DNA from: JBLHKW01 sp047618565
GTDB lineage: Bacteria > Planctomycetota > UBA1135 > GCA-002686595
DNA: 29,903 nucleotides
NCBI GenBank assembly: GCA_047618565.1
Contig: JBLHKW010000053.1
Coordinates: forward strand, 1-29,903
Direction: 5' to 3'
Shown: positions 14,728 through 23,331 of the stretch, piece after piece
How the letters are laid out: the number at the start of each line of letters is the position of its first letter
Position numbering within the stretch: the stretch's first letter is position 1
Position numbers and translations under genes: made by a program
Notes under the pieces: model-generated
What the model saw: only the letters and a program-made list of their open reading frames with translations
The model's database searches: none
Told to the model about the DNA's origin: nothing

Positions 14728-16533
14728 CTATCCCTCGCTGCGAATATCCCGCAGCAATAGCTCGAGGTTCGTCTGCCCGCGGAACGTGTTCCAGCGTGGG
14801 GTGAACGCGATGTCGATGCGCTTGCCCATCTTCAGTTCGGGTTCGCGCTCGGCCATGCCGAAGCCCAGGGCCTTGAAGACCTGGGTGCCCTGGCGCAGTT
14901 GCAGGAGCAGGTGCGTGCGGTCCTTGCCGATGATGCGCGCGGGTTCGGTCAAGCGCACGTCCTGGGCGGTGAGGACCGGCGTCTCGTTGTCGGTGCCGAA
15001 GGGCTCGAGGCGGTCGATCTGGCGCATCAGGGTGGGCGTGAGCTGCTCGAGGGGCAGCTCGGTGTCGATCACGAGCGGACGCTTGGCGTCGCTGCTCTCG
15101 GCGGCGAGTTCGCGTGCGCGGTCGCAGATGGCCTCGCGCAGGGCGTCGACGGCGTCGGCGCGTACCTCGCAGCCGGCGGCTTGCGAGTGGCCGCCGTAGC
15201 GCAGCATGTGGTCCTTGCCGCCGTGCATGGCGTCGAGCACGCTGATGCCGGGGATCGAGCGCGCGCTGCCGCGGCCTTCCTCGCCGGCGAGGCCGATGAT
15301 CAGGGCCGGGCGGTCGAAGGCTTCGACCAGGCGCGAGGCGACGATGCCGATCACGCCCTGGTGCCAGCCTTGGCCGGCGATGACCATTACCGGGTAGCGA
15401 TCGGCGTCGGCGAAGCGCTTGGCCTCTTCCATGGCCTTGACGACGAGCTCGCGCTCGATGCTGCGGCGCTCCTCGTTCAGGTCGTCGAGCACCTGGGCCA
15501 GGCGGTCGGCGCTTTCCGTGTCGTCGGCCAGTAGCAGCTCGACGGCCTGGGCGGCGCTGCCCAGGCGGCCCGAGGCGTTGATGCGCGGGCCGATCTGGAA
15601 GCCGACGTCCTCGGCGGTGAGCTTGCGGCCGGAGAGACCGCAGCGCTCGAGCAGGGAGACGACGCCCGGGAAAGAAGATTGGGCCAAGGTGCGCAGGCCG
15701 TAGTGGGCCAGGATGCGGTTCTCGTCGACCAGGGGCACCACGTCGCAGACCGTTGCGATGGCGACGTAGCTCATGGCGTCGACGAGGTACTGGCGCAGGT
15801 CCTCGCGCACGCGCGATGCGCCGCTGACTTCCTGGCACATGCCCCAGGCGAGCTTGAACGCCACGGCGGCGCCGCACAGCTCGCGGAAGGGATAGCTGGA
15901 GCTGGGCAGCTTCGGATTGACGATCGCGGTCGCTTCCGGGAGCGCACCCAGGGGAGCTTCGTGGTGGTCGGTGACGATCGTGTCGACGCCTGCGTTCAGG
16001 AGGTCGCGGATGGTGTCCCCGGCGGAGGTTCCGTTGTCGACGCTGACCACTACGGTCGCGCCGCACTCGCGCGCGCGCTCGACGGAGTGGGCGCCGAAGG
16101 AGTAGCCGTCGGTCAGGCGGTTCGGGATGTGCCAGACGGCCTTGCCCCCGAGCAGCCGGAACAGGCGCATCAAGAGTGTCGTGCCGGTGACGCCGTCCAC
16201 ATCGTAGTCGCCGTGCACGAGGATGGTCTCGCCGTCGTTCAGGGCGCGCATCAGGCGCTCTGTGGCGGCGCGCATGTCGGGCAGCAGGAACGGATCGTGC
16301 AGGCGCGTCAGCTGCGGCTGCAGGTGGGCGGCCACGGCCTTGCCGGCCTCGAAGCCGCGGTTCGCGAGCAGTTTGGCGACCACGATCGGTACGCGCTCCG
16401 TGCGCACCAGCTCGGCCACGGTCGTGGGGATGGGCTGGCGCAGGGACCAGTCGAGGCGACCGCCCGCGATGGACAGGGGCTCGGGTTGCGCGGGCGCGGG
16501 GGAGGGGGCTTCGGTCTGGTGGGGTTGTGTCAC
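14728..16533 (-). CDS. recJ: Single-stranded-DNA-specific exonuclease RecJ
   Basis: The 601-residue protein is a DHH/DHHA1 phosphoesterase that degrades single-stranded DNA 5'-3' in recombination (RecF pathway), base-excision and mismatch repair. Visible motifs are HGDYDVDGVTGTTLL (Asp109/111/113, manganese binding), VVVSVDNGTSA, the hallmark TDHHEAPLG, and NPKLPSSSYPF...LCGAAVAFKLAW. The C-terminal half contains the DHHA1 stretch with MVIAGQGWHQGVIGIVASRL and the RYGGHSQAAG loop. The length is close to the E. coli enzyme (577). The start is a GTG at 16531-16533; the Pro/Ala-rich first 20 residues are not conserved. It lies 31 bp downstream of the sensor kinase gene and may be cotranscribed with it. 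A perfect hairpin covers the gap and touches the start codon. Confidence 0.95.
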   Translation of the reverse strand: MTQPHQTEAPSPAPAQPEPLSIAGGRLDWSLRQPIPTTVAELVRTERVPIVVAKLLANRGFEAGKAVAAHLQPQLTRLHDPFLLPDMRAATERLMRALNDGETILVHGDYDVDGVTGTTLLMRLFRLLGGKAVWHIPNRLTDGYSFGAHSVERARECGATVVVSVDNGTSAGDTIRDLLNAGVDTIVTDHHEAPLGALPEATAIVNPKLPSSSYPFRELCGAAVAFKLAWGMCQEVSGASRVREDLRQYLVDAMSYVAIATVCDVVPLVDENRILAHYGLRTLAQSSFPGVVSLLERCGLSGRKLTAEDVGFQIGPRINASGRLGSAAQAVELLLADDTESADRLAQVLDDLNEERRSIERELVVKAMEEAKRFADADRYPVMVIAGQGWHQGVIGIVASRLVEAFDRPALIIGLAGEEGRGSARSIPGISVLDAMHGGKDHMLRYGGHSQAAGCEVRADAVDALREAICDRARELAAESSDAKRPLVIDTELPLEQLTPTLMRQIDRLEPFGTDNETPVLTAQDVRLTEPARIIGKDRTHLLLQLRQGTQVFKALGFGMAEREPELKMGKRIDIAFTPRWNTFRGQTNLELLLRDIRSEG

Positions 16534-16561
16534 GTGGGCGCTCTACCTTGGGGCGCCCACG
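16533..16561 (-). promoter_or_regulatory. Perfect hairpin at the recJ start codon
   Basis: On the mRNA strand CGTGGGCGC and GCGCCCACG form a 9-bp perfect stem around the loop CCCAAGGTAGA. The loop contains the only Shine-Dalgarno-like AAGG, and the last base of the stem is the first base of the GTG start. It could act as a terminator for the upstream kinase gene or limit translation of recJ. Confidence 0.5.
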
Positions 16562-16564
16562 ATA

Positions 16565-18679
16565 TCACGCCGGAGGGCTGGAGCCGAGTGCGGCGCCGGT
16601 GACCGCGTCCGAGGGGGTCCTGCTGCCGCTCCAGCGCTCGAGCGCCTCTCCGAGCTTCTCGATGGCCACGGGCTTCGTGATGACGTCGACCATCCCGAGG
16701 GCCAGGGCGTGCTCGCGATCCTTGGCCTCGGCGGTGGCGGTGAAGGCGATGATCGGGGTACGCGCCGCAGCTCCGCCCAGGGCGCGGATGGCCTGGGTTG
16801 CCTCGAAGCCGTCCATGCGCGGCATCTGGCAGTCCATCAGGATCACATCGAAGGCCTCGCAACGCACCGCGTCGAGCGCCTCGATGCCGTCGACGGCCAC
16901 CTCGCCGTCGTAGCCCAGTCGGCGCACCATGTGCAGGGCGATGCGGCGATTGACGGCACTGTCCTCGGCGATCAGGATGCGCTTGCGCGCGCCTTGCGGA
17001 CCTGTGCTGTGCGGGAGGGGCGCCGGTACGCTGGCCAGGGCCGCGACCGAGCGGGTCCCGTCCATGACCGTGCCGAGGTTGACCGTGAACCAGAACGTGC
17101 TGCCGTGACCGGGGCGGCTATCGACACCGATCTCGCCGCCGAGCAGCTGGCACAGGCTGCGGCACAGGGACAGGCCCATGCCGGTTCCGCGCTCCGCCCC
17201 ACCGGTTTCCGCGTTCGGTGTGAAGGGCTCGAAGAGCCGCCCCAGGCGCTCGGGCGGGATGCCGCTGCCCGTGTCGACGACCTCGAAGCGCAGGGCCGTT
17301 CGGTCGGCGTCCGCGTGATCGGTGTGGCCCGTGAAATGGACGGAGCCAATCTCGGTGAACTTGATCGCGTTGTCGATCAGGTGCGTGAGCACCTGGCGCA
17401 GGCGGCTCGGATCCCCGTGTACCTTCATGGGGACGTCGGGAGCCGCGGCCCACGTGAGTTCGAGGCCCCGTTTCTTGGCCTGGGTAAGCAGTCGTTCTCC
17501 GGTCTCCTGGATCAGGTCGCGCACATCGAACTGGGCTTCTGCGAGCTCGAGGCGGCCCTCCGAGATGCGCGCGAAGTCGAGCATGTCCCCGACGACCGTG
17601 TGCAGGGCTTCGCTCGCGCGTCGCACCGTGTCGACGATCTCGCGCTGTTCCGTGTCCAGCTCGCTCTGGCGCAGGACCTGAATGAAGCCGATGATCGCGT
17701 TCAGGGGCGTGCGCAGATCATGGCTCATGTTGGCCAGGAATAGCGACTTGGCCCGGTTCGCGGATTCGGCCTCGACGCGCGTGGTCTCGAGCGCACTGTT
17801 CAGGCGTTCCTGCGCTTCGATATGCGCGGCCATGCGCGCGCGCGCCGATTCGAAGGCCTCCGTCAGGTCGCGAAGCTCGCGCGAGCTGTTCGAGATCGGA
17901 AAGGGGGTCGTGTAGTCGCCGGCGCTCAGGCGTTGGGCGGCCTGTTGCACGCGCGTCAGGGAACGCGTGATCGAGAGTGTCAGGAGCACGCAACCCAGGA
18001 TGGCGTACAGCAACACCATCAGCCCGAACGTGGTCTTCCTGGCCAGGCGCTCCTTCACCAGGGCCTTGATGTTGCTGACGCTGGCGTCGGCGCGCAGCAG
18101 ACCGACGACCTGGCCTTCCGCATCGCAGACGGGAGCGAAGGCGGAGATCCACGATCCGCGTTCGTCAGCGCGCACGTCGGTGGTCGCGACTTGTCTGTCG
18201 AACAGGGCGTCGCCCATCTCCGGCAGGTAATCCGCCGAGTGCCGCCACGCGGGCGTCGCGTCGGAAGTCAGCACGACCTCGAGCACGCCGGTGTGTATCG
18301 ATTCGCGGTCCGCGAGCACCGACTCACGCGCGCCCGGCTTCAGGCGCAACGTGTAGATCGGAGTCTCGAGCTTTGTGTTGTGCACCCCATCGACCAGGGT
18401 CTGGCGCAGGTACTGCAGCCACATCGGCGACGAGCTCCAGCGGTCCACGGCGCCCGGCTGGTCATACTTGTCGACGGCTCGCTCGTGCAGCTCACCGTCG
18501 AGCAAGGGCGCCAGTGTTTGCACCAGGGTCTGCACCTGTCCGCGCTCCTGGGCCTCGACGTAGTCCGCAGCCTCGTTCCACGACTGCCAGATCCACGCTG
18601 TGAACAGGGTCGACAGGAGGATGCCGAGGAATCCAATCAGTCGGACCTTGAAGCTCGAGAGCGGGAGCTGCATATGCAT
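16565..18679 (-). CDS. Membrane-bound hybrid sensor histidine kinase with C-terminal receiver domain
   Basis: The 704-residue protein has a first transmembrane helix at about 11-31, a periplasmic sensor region to about 215 that looks like a double-Cache/sCache type domain (ends in EGQVVGLLRADASVSNI), a second helix at about 217-238 and a HAMP domain at about 239-290. The kinase core follows: H box SHDLRTPLN (His320), N box DNAIKF (Asn437), G1 DTGSGIP, G2 GTGMGLSL. A receiver domain at about 566-683 has the phosphoacceptor Asp616 in ILMDCQMPRMDG and Lys669 in ITKP. No DNA-binding output or Hpt domain is present, so the partner lies elsewhere. Of the in-frame starts I choose the ATG at 18677-18679 because it puts the first membrane helix at the N-terminus; the frame upstream looks non-coding. 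Confidence 0.92.
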   Translation of the reverse strand: MHMQLPLSSFKVRLIGFLGILLSTLFTAWIWQSWNEAADYVEAQERGQVQTLVQTLAPLLDGELHERAVDKYDQPGAVDRWSSSPMWLQYLRQTLVDGVHNTKLETPIYTLRLKPGARESVLADRESIHTGVLEVVLTSDATPAWRHSADYLPEMGDALFDRQVATTDVRADERGSWISAFAPVCDAEGQVVGLLRADASVSNIKALVKERLARKTTFGLMVLLYAILGCVLLTLSITRSLTRVQQAAQRLSAGDYTTPFPISNSSRELRDLTEAFESARARMAAHIEAQERLNSALETTRVEAESANRAKSLFLANMSHDLRTPLNAIIGFIQVLRQSELDTEQREIVDTVRRASEALHTVVGDMLDFARISEGRLELAEAQFDVRDLIQETGERLLTQAKKRGLELTWAAAPDVPMKVHGDPSRLRQVLTHLIDNAIKFTEIGSVHFTGHTDHADADRTALRFEVVDTGSGIPPERLGRLFEPFTPNAETGGAERGTGMGLSLCRSLCQLLGGEIGVDSRPGHGSTFWFTVNLGTVMDGTRSVAALASVPAPLPHSTGPQGARKRILIAEDSAVNRRIALHMVRRLGYDGEVAVDGIEALDAVRCEAFDVILMDCQMPRMDGFEATQAIRALGGAAARTPIIAFTATAEAKDREHALALGMVDVITKPVAIEKLGEALERWSGSRTPSDAVTGAALGSSPPA

Positions 18680-18747
18680 ATAGGGAGGGGCGGGGGAGCC
18701 TGCAGGTGTTTCGGCCTTCCCGCGCCCTGGCTTGAATCCAGGTGCCG

Positions 18748-19167
18748 TCAACGGCGGCCCAGATGCTCGATATCGCGCGGCCAACCGTCCTTGGGGATGC
18801 TTGGAGGGGGCTGCCGGCCAGAAGTCGGCCCTCCGCCCGGCAGTGGGCACAGCGGGTCGATCAGGGCGCGTTTTTCGCGCGCGACGGCCGCGGCGCTGTC
18901 GATGGCCGCACCCAGGCGCGCCTGGTGGAGTCGGCCTCGGTCGGGAGCAGGTCGCAGTCCGGGAAGTCGAAGGCAGCCGGCGATCCTCAGGTGCACGACG
19001 GGGAAGCGCTCCTCCGGGAAGGCGAACACGTCGCGTTCTCCGATGCGGCGCAGGTCCGTGACGCGCGCGTACCGGGCGCGCAGGTGGGCCCCGACATCGG
19101 CCGAGAAGCGAGTCCTGGCCCGGCGAGAAGCGGGAGAATCGAGGGGAACTGGCGGCCACGGCGCCAA
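18748..19167 (-). CDS. Possible small hypothetical protein between selA and the sensor kinase
   Basis: A frame of 139 codons on the minus strand contains VTDLRRIGERDVFAFPEERF and PVVHLRIAGCLRLPG, which look like real protein sequence, and ends IPKDGWPRDIEHLGRR. The apparent first codon is TTG and the true start is unknown. I recognise no family. It would be divergent from selA and upstream of the sensor kinase. Competing frames on the plus strand look poorer in quality, but the high GC content makes a chance frame of this size quite possible. Confidence 0.35.
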   Translation of the reverse strand: MAPWPPVPLDSPASRRARTRFSADVGAHLRARYARVTDLRRIGERDVFAFPEERFPVVHLRIAGCLRLPGLRPAPDRGRLHQARLGAAIDSAAAVAREKRALIDPLCPLPGGGPTSGRQPPPSIPKDGWPRDIEHLGRR

Positions 19168-19184
19168 TCCGCCAGACTGGAAAC

Positions 19185-20603
19185 ATGTCCGAACCGCAGG
19201 CGATCAATCCTTTCAGGCTGCTGCCGTCCGTGGACGAGTGCTTGCGCCTCGACGGCCTGCGGGCCCTCGAGGTGGAGACTCCGCGCGCCTTGCTGGCGTC
19301 CTTCGTCGAGAGCGTTCTCGACGGCTGGCGCATGGAGCTGCGCAAGGGCACCCTGGATGCCGCCGGGCTCGAGGCGCGCCTGGCCGCTGGGGGCGTCGAG
19401 CGCGCCGTGCGTTCCGAGGTGCTCGCCGAGCGGGGCCGTGGGTTGCACCGCGCCGTGAACGCCACGGGCGTCGTGCTGCACACCGGACTCGGGCGTGCCC
19501 CGATCCACCCGGATGCTGTGTCGGCCATGACCCGCGCCGCGGCCGGTTTCTGCACGCTCGAGGTCGATCGCTTCACCGGTCAGCGCAACCGGCGCGACCA
19601 GCGCCTGTCCCTGCTGCTCGAGCGCGCCACGGGGGCCGAAGCGGGACTGGCGGTGAACAACAATGCCGCTGCGGTCCTGCTCGTCCTGCAGACCTTCGCG
19701 GCCGGCCGACAGGCGGTCGTCAGCCGCGGCGAGCTGGTCGAGATCGGGGGCTCGTTCCGGGTCCCCGATGTGATGGTCTCGGCGGGTGTCGAGCTGTGCG
19801 AGGTCGGGACCACCAACCGCACGCGCATCGCCGACTATCGCGCGGCCATCGGTGAGCGCACCGGGCTCCTGATGAAGGTCCACACGAGCAACTTCAAGGT
19901 GGTCGGGTTCACGAGTGAAGCGACCAGCGGTGAACTCGCCGAGCTCGGCACGGAATGCGGCGTGCCGACGTCCTTCGACCTGGGCGCCGGGCTGCTCGAA
20001 CCCCTCGAGGGGGGGCTGCTCGACGGAGAGACCCTGGTGCGCGATGCGGTTGCCAGCGGGATCGATGTGGTGACGTTCTCGGGCGACAAGTTGCTCGGCG
20101 CGCCCCAGGCGGGGCTGATCGTGGGCAAGCGCGCGGCGCTGGAGAAGCTGCGCGCCAACCCGCTCTACCGGGCTCTGCGCCTCGACAAGGTCTCCATCGC
20201 CGGGCTCGAGGCCACCTTGGGCATCTACGAATCCGGCCGTGCAGACGAGCTTCCCGCGCGCAGGATGCTGGTGTTGACAGCGGAAGAACTCGAGCCGCGC
20301 GCGCAGGAACTCGCACGCGCCATCGATGCCCTGGCCCCGTACCAGGCGGACGTGATCCCCGGGCATTCCCAGCCCGGGAGCGGTAGCGCGCCCGGCGTCC
20401 TGATCGACACGTTCGTGGTGCGCGTACACCACGATTCCCTTGGAGCGGACGCCCTGGCGAGCGCGTTGCGAGCGGGCACGCCCGCGGTCTTCGCGCGCAT
20501 CCAGGACGGTGCCTTGCTGCTCGATCCGCGTACCCTGCTGCTGGGCGAGGGCGACGAGGTGCTGCGCGTCATGGCAGCCGTCGGCGACGGGCGCGAGGCG
20601 TGA
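19185..20603 (+). CDS. selA: L-seryl-tRNA(Sec) selenium transferase SelA
   Basis: SelA is the PLP enzyme that converts Ser-tRNA(Sec) to Sec-tRNA(Sec) with selenophosphate as donor. The 472-residue length fits the bacterial family (E. coli 463). The N-terminal domain (RLLPSVDECLRLDGLRAL) that binds the tRNA is present. Also visible are VNATGVVLHTGLGRAPIHP, the AVNNNAAAVLLVL segment, the ELVEIGGSFRVPDVM stretch, and the PLP-lysine motif TFSGDKLLGAPQAG with Lys302. RALRLDKVSIAGLEATLGIY follows as expected. The ATG at 19185 gives the canonical N-terminus. It is followed after 81 bp by selD in the same direction, and tRNA-Sec lies 2.7 kb downstream, so the whole block is a selenocysteine synthesis locus. 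Confidence 0.97.
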   Translation: MSEPQAINPFRLLPSVDECLRLDGLRALEVETPRALLASFVESVLDGWRMELRKGTLDAAGLEARLAAGGVERAVRSEVLAERGRGLHRAVNATGVVLHTGLGRAPIHPDAVSAMTRAAAGFCTLEVDRFTGQRNRRDQRLSLLLERATGAEAGLAVNNNAAAVLLVLQTFAAGRQAVVSRGELVEIGGSFRVPDVMVSAGVELCEVGTTNRTRIADYRAAIGERTGLLMKVHTSNFKVVGFTSEATSGELAELGTECGVPTSFDLGAGLLEPLEGGLLDGETLVRDAVASGIDVVTFSGDKLLGAPQAGLIVGKRAALEKLRANPLYRALRLDKVSIAGLEATLGIYESGRADELPARRMLVLTAEELEPRAQELARAIDALAPYQADVIPGHSQPGSGSAPGVLIDTFVVRVHHDSLGADALASALRAGTPAVFARIQDGALLLDPRTLLLGEGDEVLRVMAAVGDGREA

Positions 20604-20684
20604 GCTGACAGGGGCGCGGGCCGGCCGGAATTCCTGGGATCTGGGTGTGTCTTTTGCCGGGTCCCTCGCCTATACCGTTTCACC

Positions 20685-21752
20685 ATGTCCACACCCCCGA
20701 AGAAGCGCCTGACCGACTACGCAGCCTGCGCTGGCTGAGCCGCCAAGATGCCCATGGGGCAACTCGCGCAGGTCCTGCGCGATGTCAGTGCGGAAGCCGA
20801 TGAGCGCTTGCTCGTCGGACCTCAGACCTTTGACGACGCCGGCGTCGTGCTGCTGGGCGAGGAGTACGACGTGCCCGGCCGGCCGCGCACCGCGGTCGTT
20901 CAGACGGTCGACTACTTCCCGCCCATCGTCGACGACCCCTACGCATACGGGGCGATCGCCGCGGCCAATGCGCTGTCGGACGTGTACGCCATGGGCGGCC
21001 GGCCCCTGAGTGCGCTCAACCTGGCCGGGTTCCCGGAGGACTTCCCGAAGGAATGGGTCGCGGAGATCTTCCGCGGCGGTTTCGAGAAGGTGCGCGAGGC
21101 GGGCGCGGTGATCGCGGGCGGCCACACGGTCACCGCGGAGGAGCCGCTGTTCGGGTTCTCGATCACCGGGCTCATCGACCCGGAGCGCGTGATGACCAAC
21201 GCCGGCGCTCAGGTGGGGGACGTGATCTACCTGACCAAGGCGCTCGGAATGGGCTCCCTGACGACCGGCGCGAAGTTCGGCAAGGTCACGCCCGAGGCCA
21301 TTGCACCCGCAGCGGTGCAGATGGCGACTCTCAATTCCGCGGCGGCGGAGGCCATGGGCGTCGCCGCTGCTCACGCGTGTACGGACGTGACCGGATTCGG
21401 CCTGGTCGGCCACAGTCACAACATCGCCCGCGCGAGCGAGGTCTCCCTGCGCTTCGTCCTGGACGACCTGCCGTTCTTTCCGGGCACCGTCGACCTGGCC
21501 CGCGCTGGCGTGTTCTCGGGCGCCCGAACTCGCGGCAAGCAGGCCATGGGTGAGCACGTGCGCGTCGCCGACGGCCTGGACGAGGCGCGCGTCGACCTGA
21601 CCTATGATGCCGAGACCTCGGGCGGTCTGCTGATCGTGCTTCCGGCGGATCGAGCGGGTGTGCTGGAATCGGAACTGGGTGCACGCAACGTGCCGGTGCA
21701 CCGGGTCGGTGAGGTGCTCGAGCGGGGCTCGTTCGACATCGAGTTCGTCTGA
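20685..21752 (+). CDS. selD: Selenide, water dikinase SelD, itself a predicted selenoprotein (Sec at residue 18)
   Basis: SelD makes selenophosphate from selenide and ATP. Conventional gene calling would start at 20748 and lose the active site. Reading from the ATG at 20685 gives MSTPPKKRLTDYAACAG, then TGA (20736-20738), then AAKMPMGQLAQVLRDV. Aligned with E. coli SelD (LTQYSHGAGCGCK) the TGA falls on catalytic Cys17, and the essential Lys20 is Lys21 here. Many bacteria have Sec at this place, so TGA is read as Sec18 and the product has 355 residues. Later motifs fit: GPQTFDDAGVV, QTVDYFPPIVDDPYAYG, ANALSDVYAMGG, AGGHTVTAEEPLFGFSITG, CTDVTGFGLVGH, and the final ETSGGLLIVLP. The selA gene upstream and tRNA-Sec downstream support Sec decoding. 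Confidence 0.95.
20736..20768 (+). promoter_or_regulatory. Sec-encoding UGA and candidate bacterial SECIS hairpin in selD
   Basis: TGA occupies 20736-20738. Just behind it TGCCC (20749-20753) and GGGCA (20757-20761) form a 5-bp stem with an ATG loop; CGC (20741-20743) and GCG (20766-20768) can close it further across an internal loop. The apical loop starts 16 nt after the UGA, within the range known for bacterial SECIS elements, which lie inside the coding region and bind SelB. Folding energy was not computed. Confidence 0.6.
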
Positions 21753-21783
21753 TGGCGGGCCGGGCGTGCCCAGGTGAGCGGTC

Positions 21784-23310
21784 ATGACCGACGACCGCTT
21801 TGATCTGGGCGACTACGGGGGCGAGTTCAGCGCTCCGCCCTGGATCCTGGGCCATCGCGGTACGCCGCACGAAGCGCCCGAGAACACCCTGTCCGGATTG
21901 CGCCGCGCGGTCGACGTGGGGCTGGACGGTTTCGAGTACGACCTGCGTGCCTGCGGCTCGGGCGAGGCCATCCTGATCCACGACGCGCGCCTCGAGCGCA
22001 CGACCGATGGCGAGGGCGTACTGGCCGAGCTCGGCCTGCCCGAGCTGTTTCGGATCGACGCCGGCTCCTGGTTCAGCCGGCGCTACACGGGCGAGCCCCT
22101 GCCGGCCTTCGACGAGGCGCTCGACATCGCCGGCCACCCGGAGCGCGGCTACCCGCTGCACATGATCGAGCTCAAGGAGCGCGGTCTCGTGGCCGAGGTG
22201 GCCAGCAAGCTGGCGGAGCTGCGACCCGGGCCCCAGGTGCGCATCGCGTCGTTCATGTCGGACGTGGTTCTCGAGGCGCGCGATGCGGGCTTGCCCAGCA
22301 TGTTGCTGGCGGTGCGCGCCAGCGAGGAGGACCGGCGCTTCGTGCGCGACGAGCGATTGACCAGCTACGGCGTGGGCGCGCGCGGCTGGAAGACCGAGGC
22401 CGGTGGTGCGGACTGGTCCTTCACGGAACGCTGGGCCTGGTCGGTCGACTCGCCCGAGGACCTGCTCGACGCCTGCCGCCTGCCGCTGGTCGGTTTCAAC
22501 ACGAACGAGCCCTACCGCGCGCTCGCGACCCGCGCCCTGGTGCAGCTGTCGCCCCTCGACTGCGGTGCGCAGGGGGACTACCCGGTCAAGCCGCCAACCC
22601 TGGTGATCGAACCGGAAGCTCTGGAACCGCAGGTCAGCATGCGCGGCGAGTGGTTCGGCTCGTGGTTCTCCGAAGCCGAGGTGCGCAACCCCTTTCCATT
22701 TCCGGTCGAGGTGCGCTGCGGGATCTTCATCCGCAACGGGGTCTTCGACATCGAGGGGCTGCCGGTCGTGCTGGAGCTCGCGCCCGGAGAGGCGCGCAAC
22801 GTGCCCTTCAAGCTCTCCGGTGGCTCGCGGTCTCCCGGTGGCGATCCCCTGTTCGGTGCGCTGTTCAAGTGGAAGGTCGGGCTGGGCGGTTCCATCATCC
22901 GCCCCGGCGGGCGCCTGTTGCTCGACGCTCCCATCCGGCGCGAGCGCCAGACGGTCGCCGACGGACTCGTGCGCCGCCTGAGCCTCGTGCGCGAGCGACC
23001 CGACGATCCTCCCGCGTCCATGACCCTGCGCCGCGAGCGCGGACAGCTCATGGTCGCGATCGAGAGCCCTGGCGACCTCGCGGACGCGCACACGATCGTG
23101 CATCTGAACGGGGAGATCGCGCGCGGTGGACGAGGCCTGAGGCTGCAGCTGCCCGAGGGCTTCGATCAGCTGCGCGGCGGCGTGCCTTTCAGTTGCGGCA
23201 TCGAGGGACGGCGCGCGGGCGAGGCGGCCATGCGCCGCTGGGCGGGCGGCTTGCCCGAGGGCGTGCGGCACGGCCTCCCGGGCCGTATCTATCCCGGCCA
23301 GCGCGGATAG
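21784..23310 (+). CDS. Glycerophosphodiester phosphodiesterase-like protein with an extra C-terminal beta-rich domain
   Basis: Residues about 20-260 are a GDPD TIM-barrel: ILGHRGTPHEAPENTL (His24, Arg25, Glu33), DGFEYDLRA (Glu51, Asp53), LIHDARLERTTDG (His66) and MIELKER (Glu129, Lys131). These are the metal- and acid/base residues of the family, which hydrolyses glycerophosphodiesters to glycerol-3-phosphate. No signal peptide is seen. Residues about 265-508 form an additional region rich in short beta-strand-like stretches (VEVRCGIFIRNGVFDIEGL, LMVAIESPGDLADAHTIVHL) that I cannot assign to a family. The gene starts 31 bp after selD and is probably cotranscribed, although no link between GDPD and selenium is known to me. 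Its stop codon lies inside a strong hairpin. Confidence 0.85.
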   Translation: MTDDRFDLGDYGGEFSAPPWILGHRGTPHEAPENTLSGLRRAVDVGLDGFEYDLRACGSGEAILIHDARLERTTDGEGVLAELGLPELFRIDAGSWFSRRYTGEPLPAFDEALDIAGHPERGYPLHMIELKERGLVAEVASKLAELRPGPQVRIASFMSDVVLEARDAGLPSMLLAVRASEEDRRFVRDERLTSYGVGARGWKTEAGGADWSFTERWAWSVDSPEDLLDACRLPLVGFNTNEPYRALATRALVQLSPLDCGAQGDYPVKPPTLVIEPEALEPQVSMRGEWFGSWFSEAEVRNPFPFPVEVRCGIFIRNGVFDIEGLPVVLELAPGEARNVPFKLSGGSRSPGGDPLFGALFKWKVGLGGSIIRPGGRLLLDAPIRRERQTVADGLVRRLSLVRERPDDPPASMTLRRERGQLMVAIESPGDLADAHTIVHLNGEIARGGRGLRLQLPEGFDQLRGGVPFSCGIEGRRAGEAAMRRWAGGLPEGVRHGLPGRIYPGQRG

Positions 23311-23325
23311 ATACGGCCCGGGAGG
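23274..23325. terminator. 21-bp perfect hairpin shared by the GDPD gene and tRNA-Sec
   Basis: CCTCCCGGGCCGTATCTATC(C) at 23274-23294 pairs without mismatch with 23305-23325 around a 10-nt loop (CGGCCAGCGC). The GDPD stop codon TAG (23308-23310) lies in the right arm, and the tRNA-Sec 3' end is only 6 bp away. It sits between convergent transcripts and probably ends both of them. There is no T-run on either strand. Confidence 0.75.
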
Positions 23326-23331
23326 GGCGGG

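Noticed and set aside
18680..19576. N-terminal extension of the sensor kinase frame by 299 codons
   Set aside because: It is Arg/Pro/Ser-rich, lies upstream of the membrane helix and runs into the selA gene.
20748..21752. SelD starting at the conventional start codon 20748
   Set aside because: It would lack the catalytic Sec/Cys and Lys; the upstream TGA-containing frame fits the family exactly.
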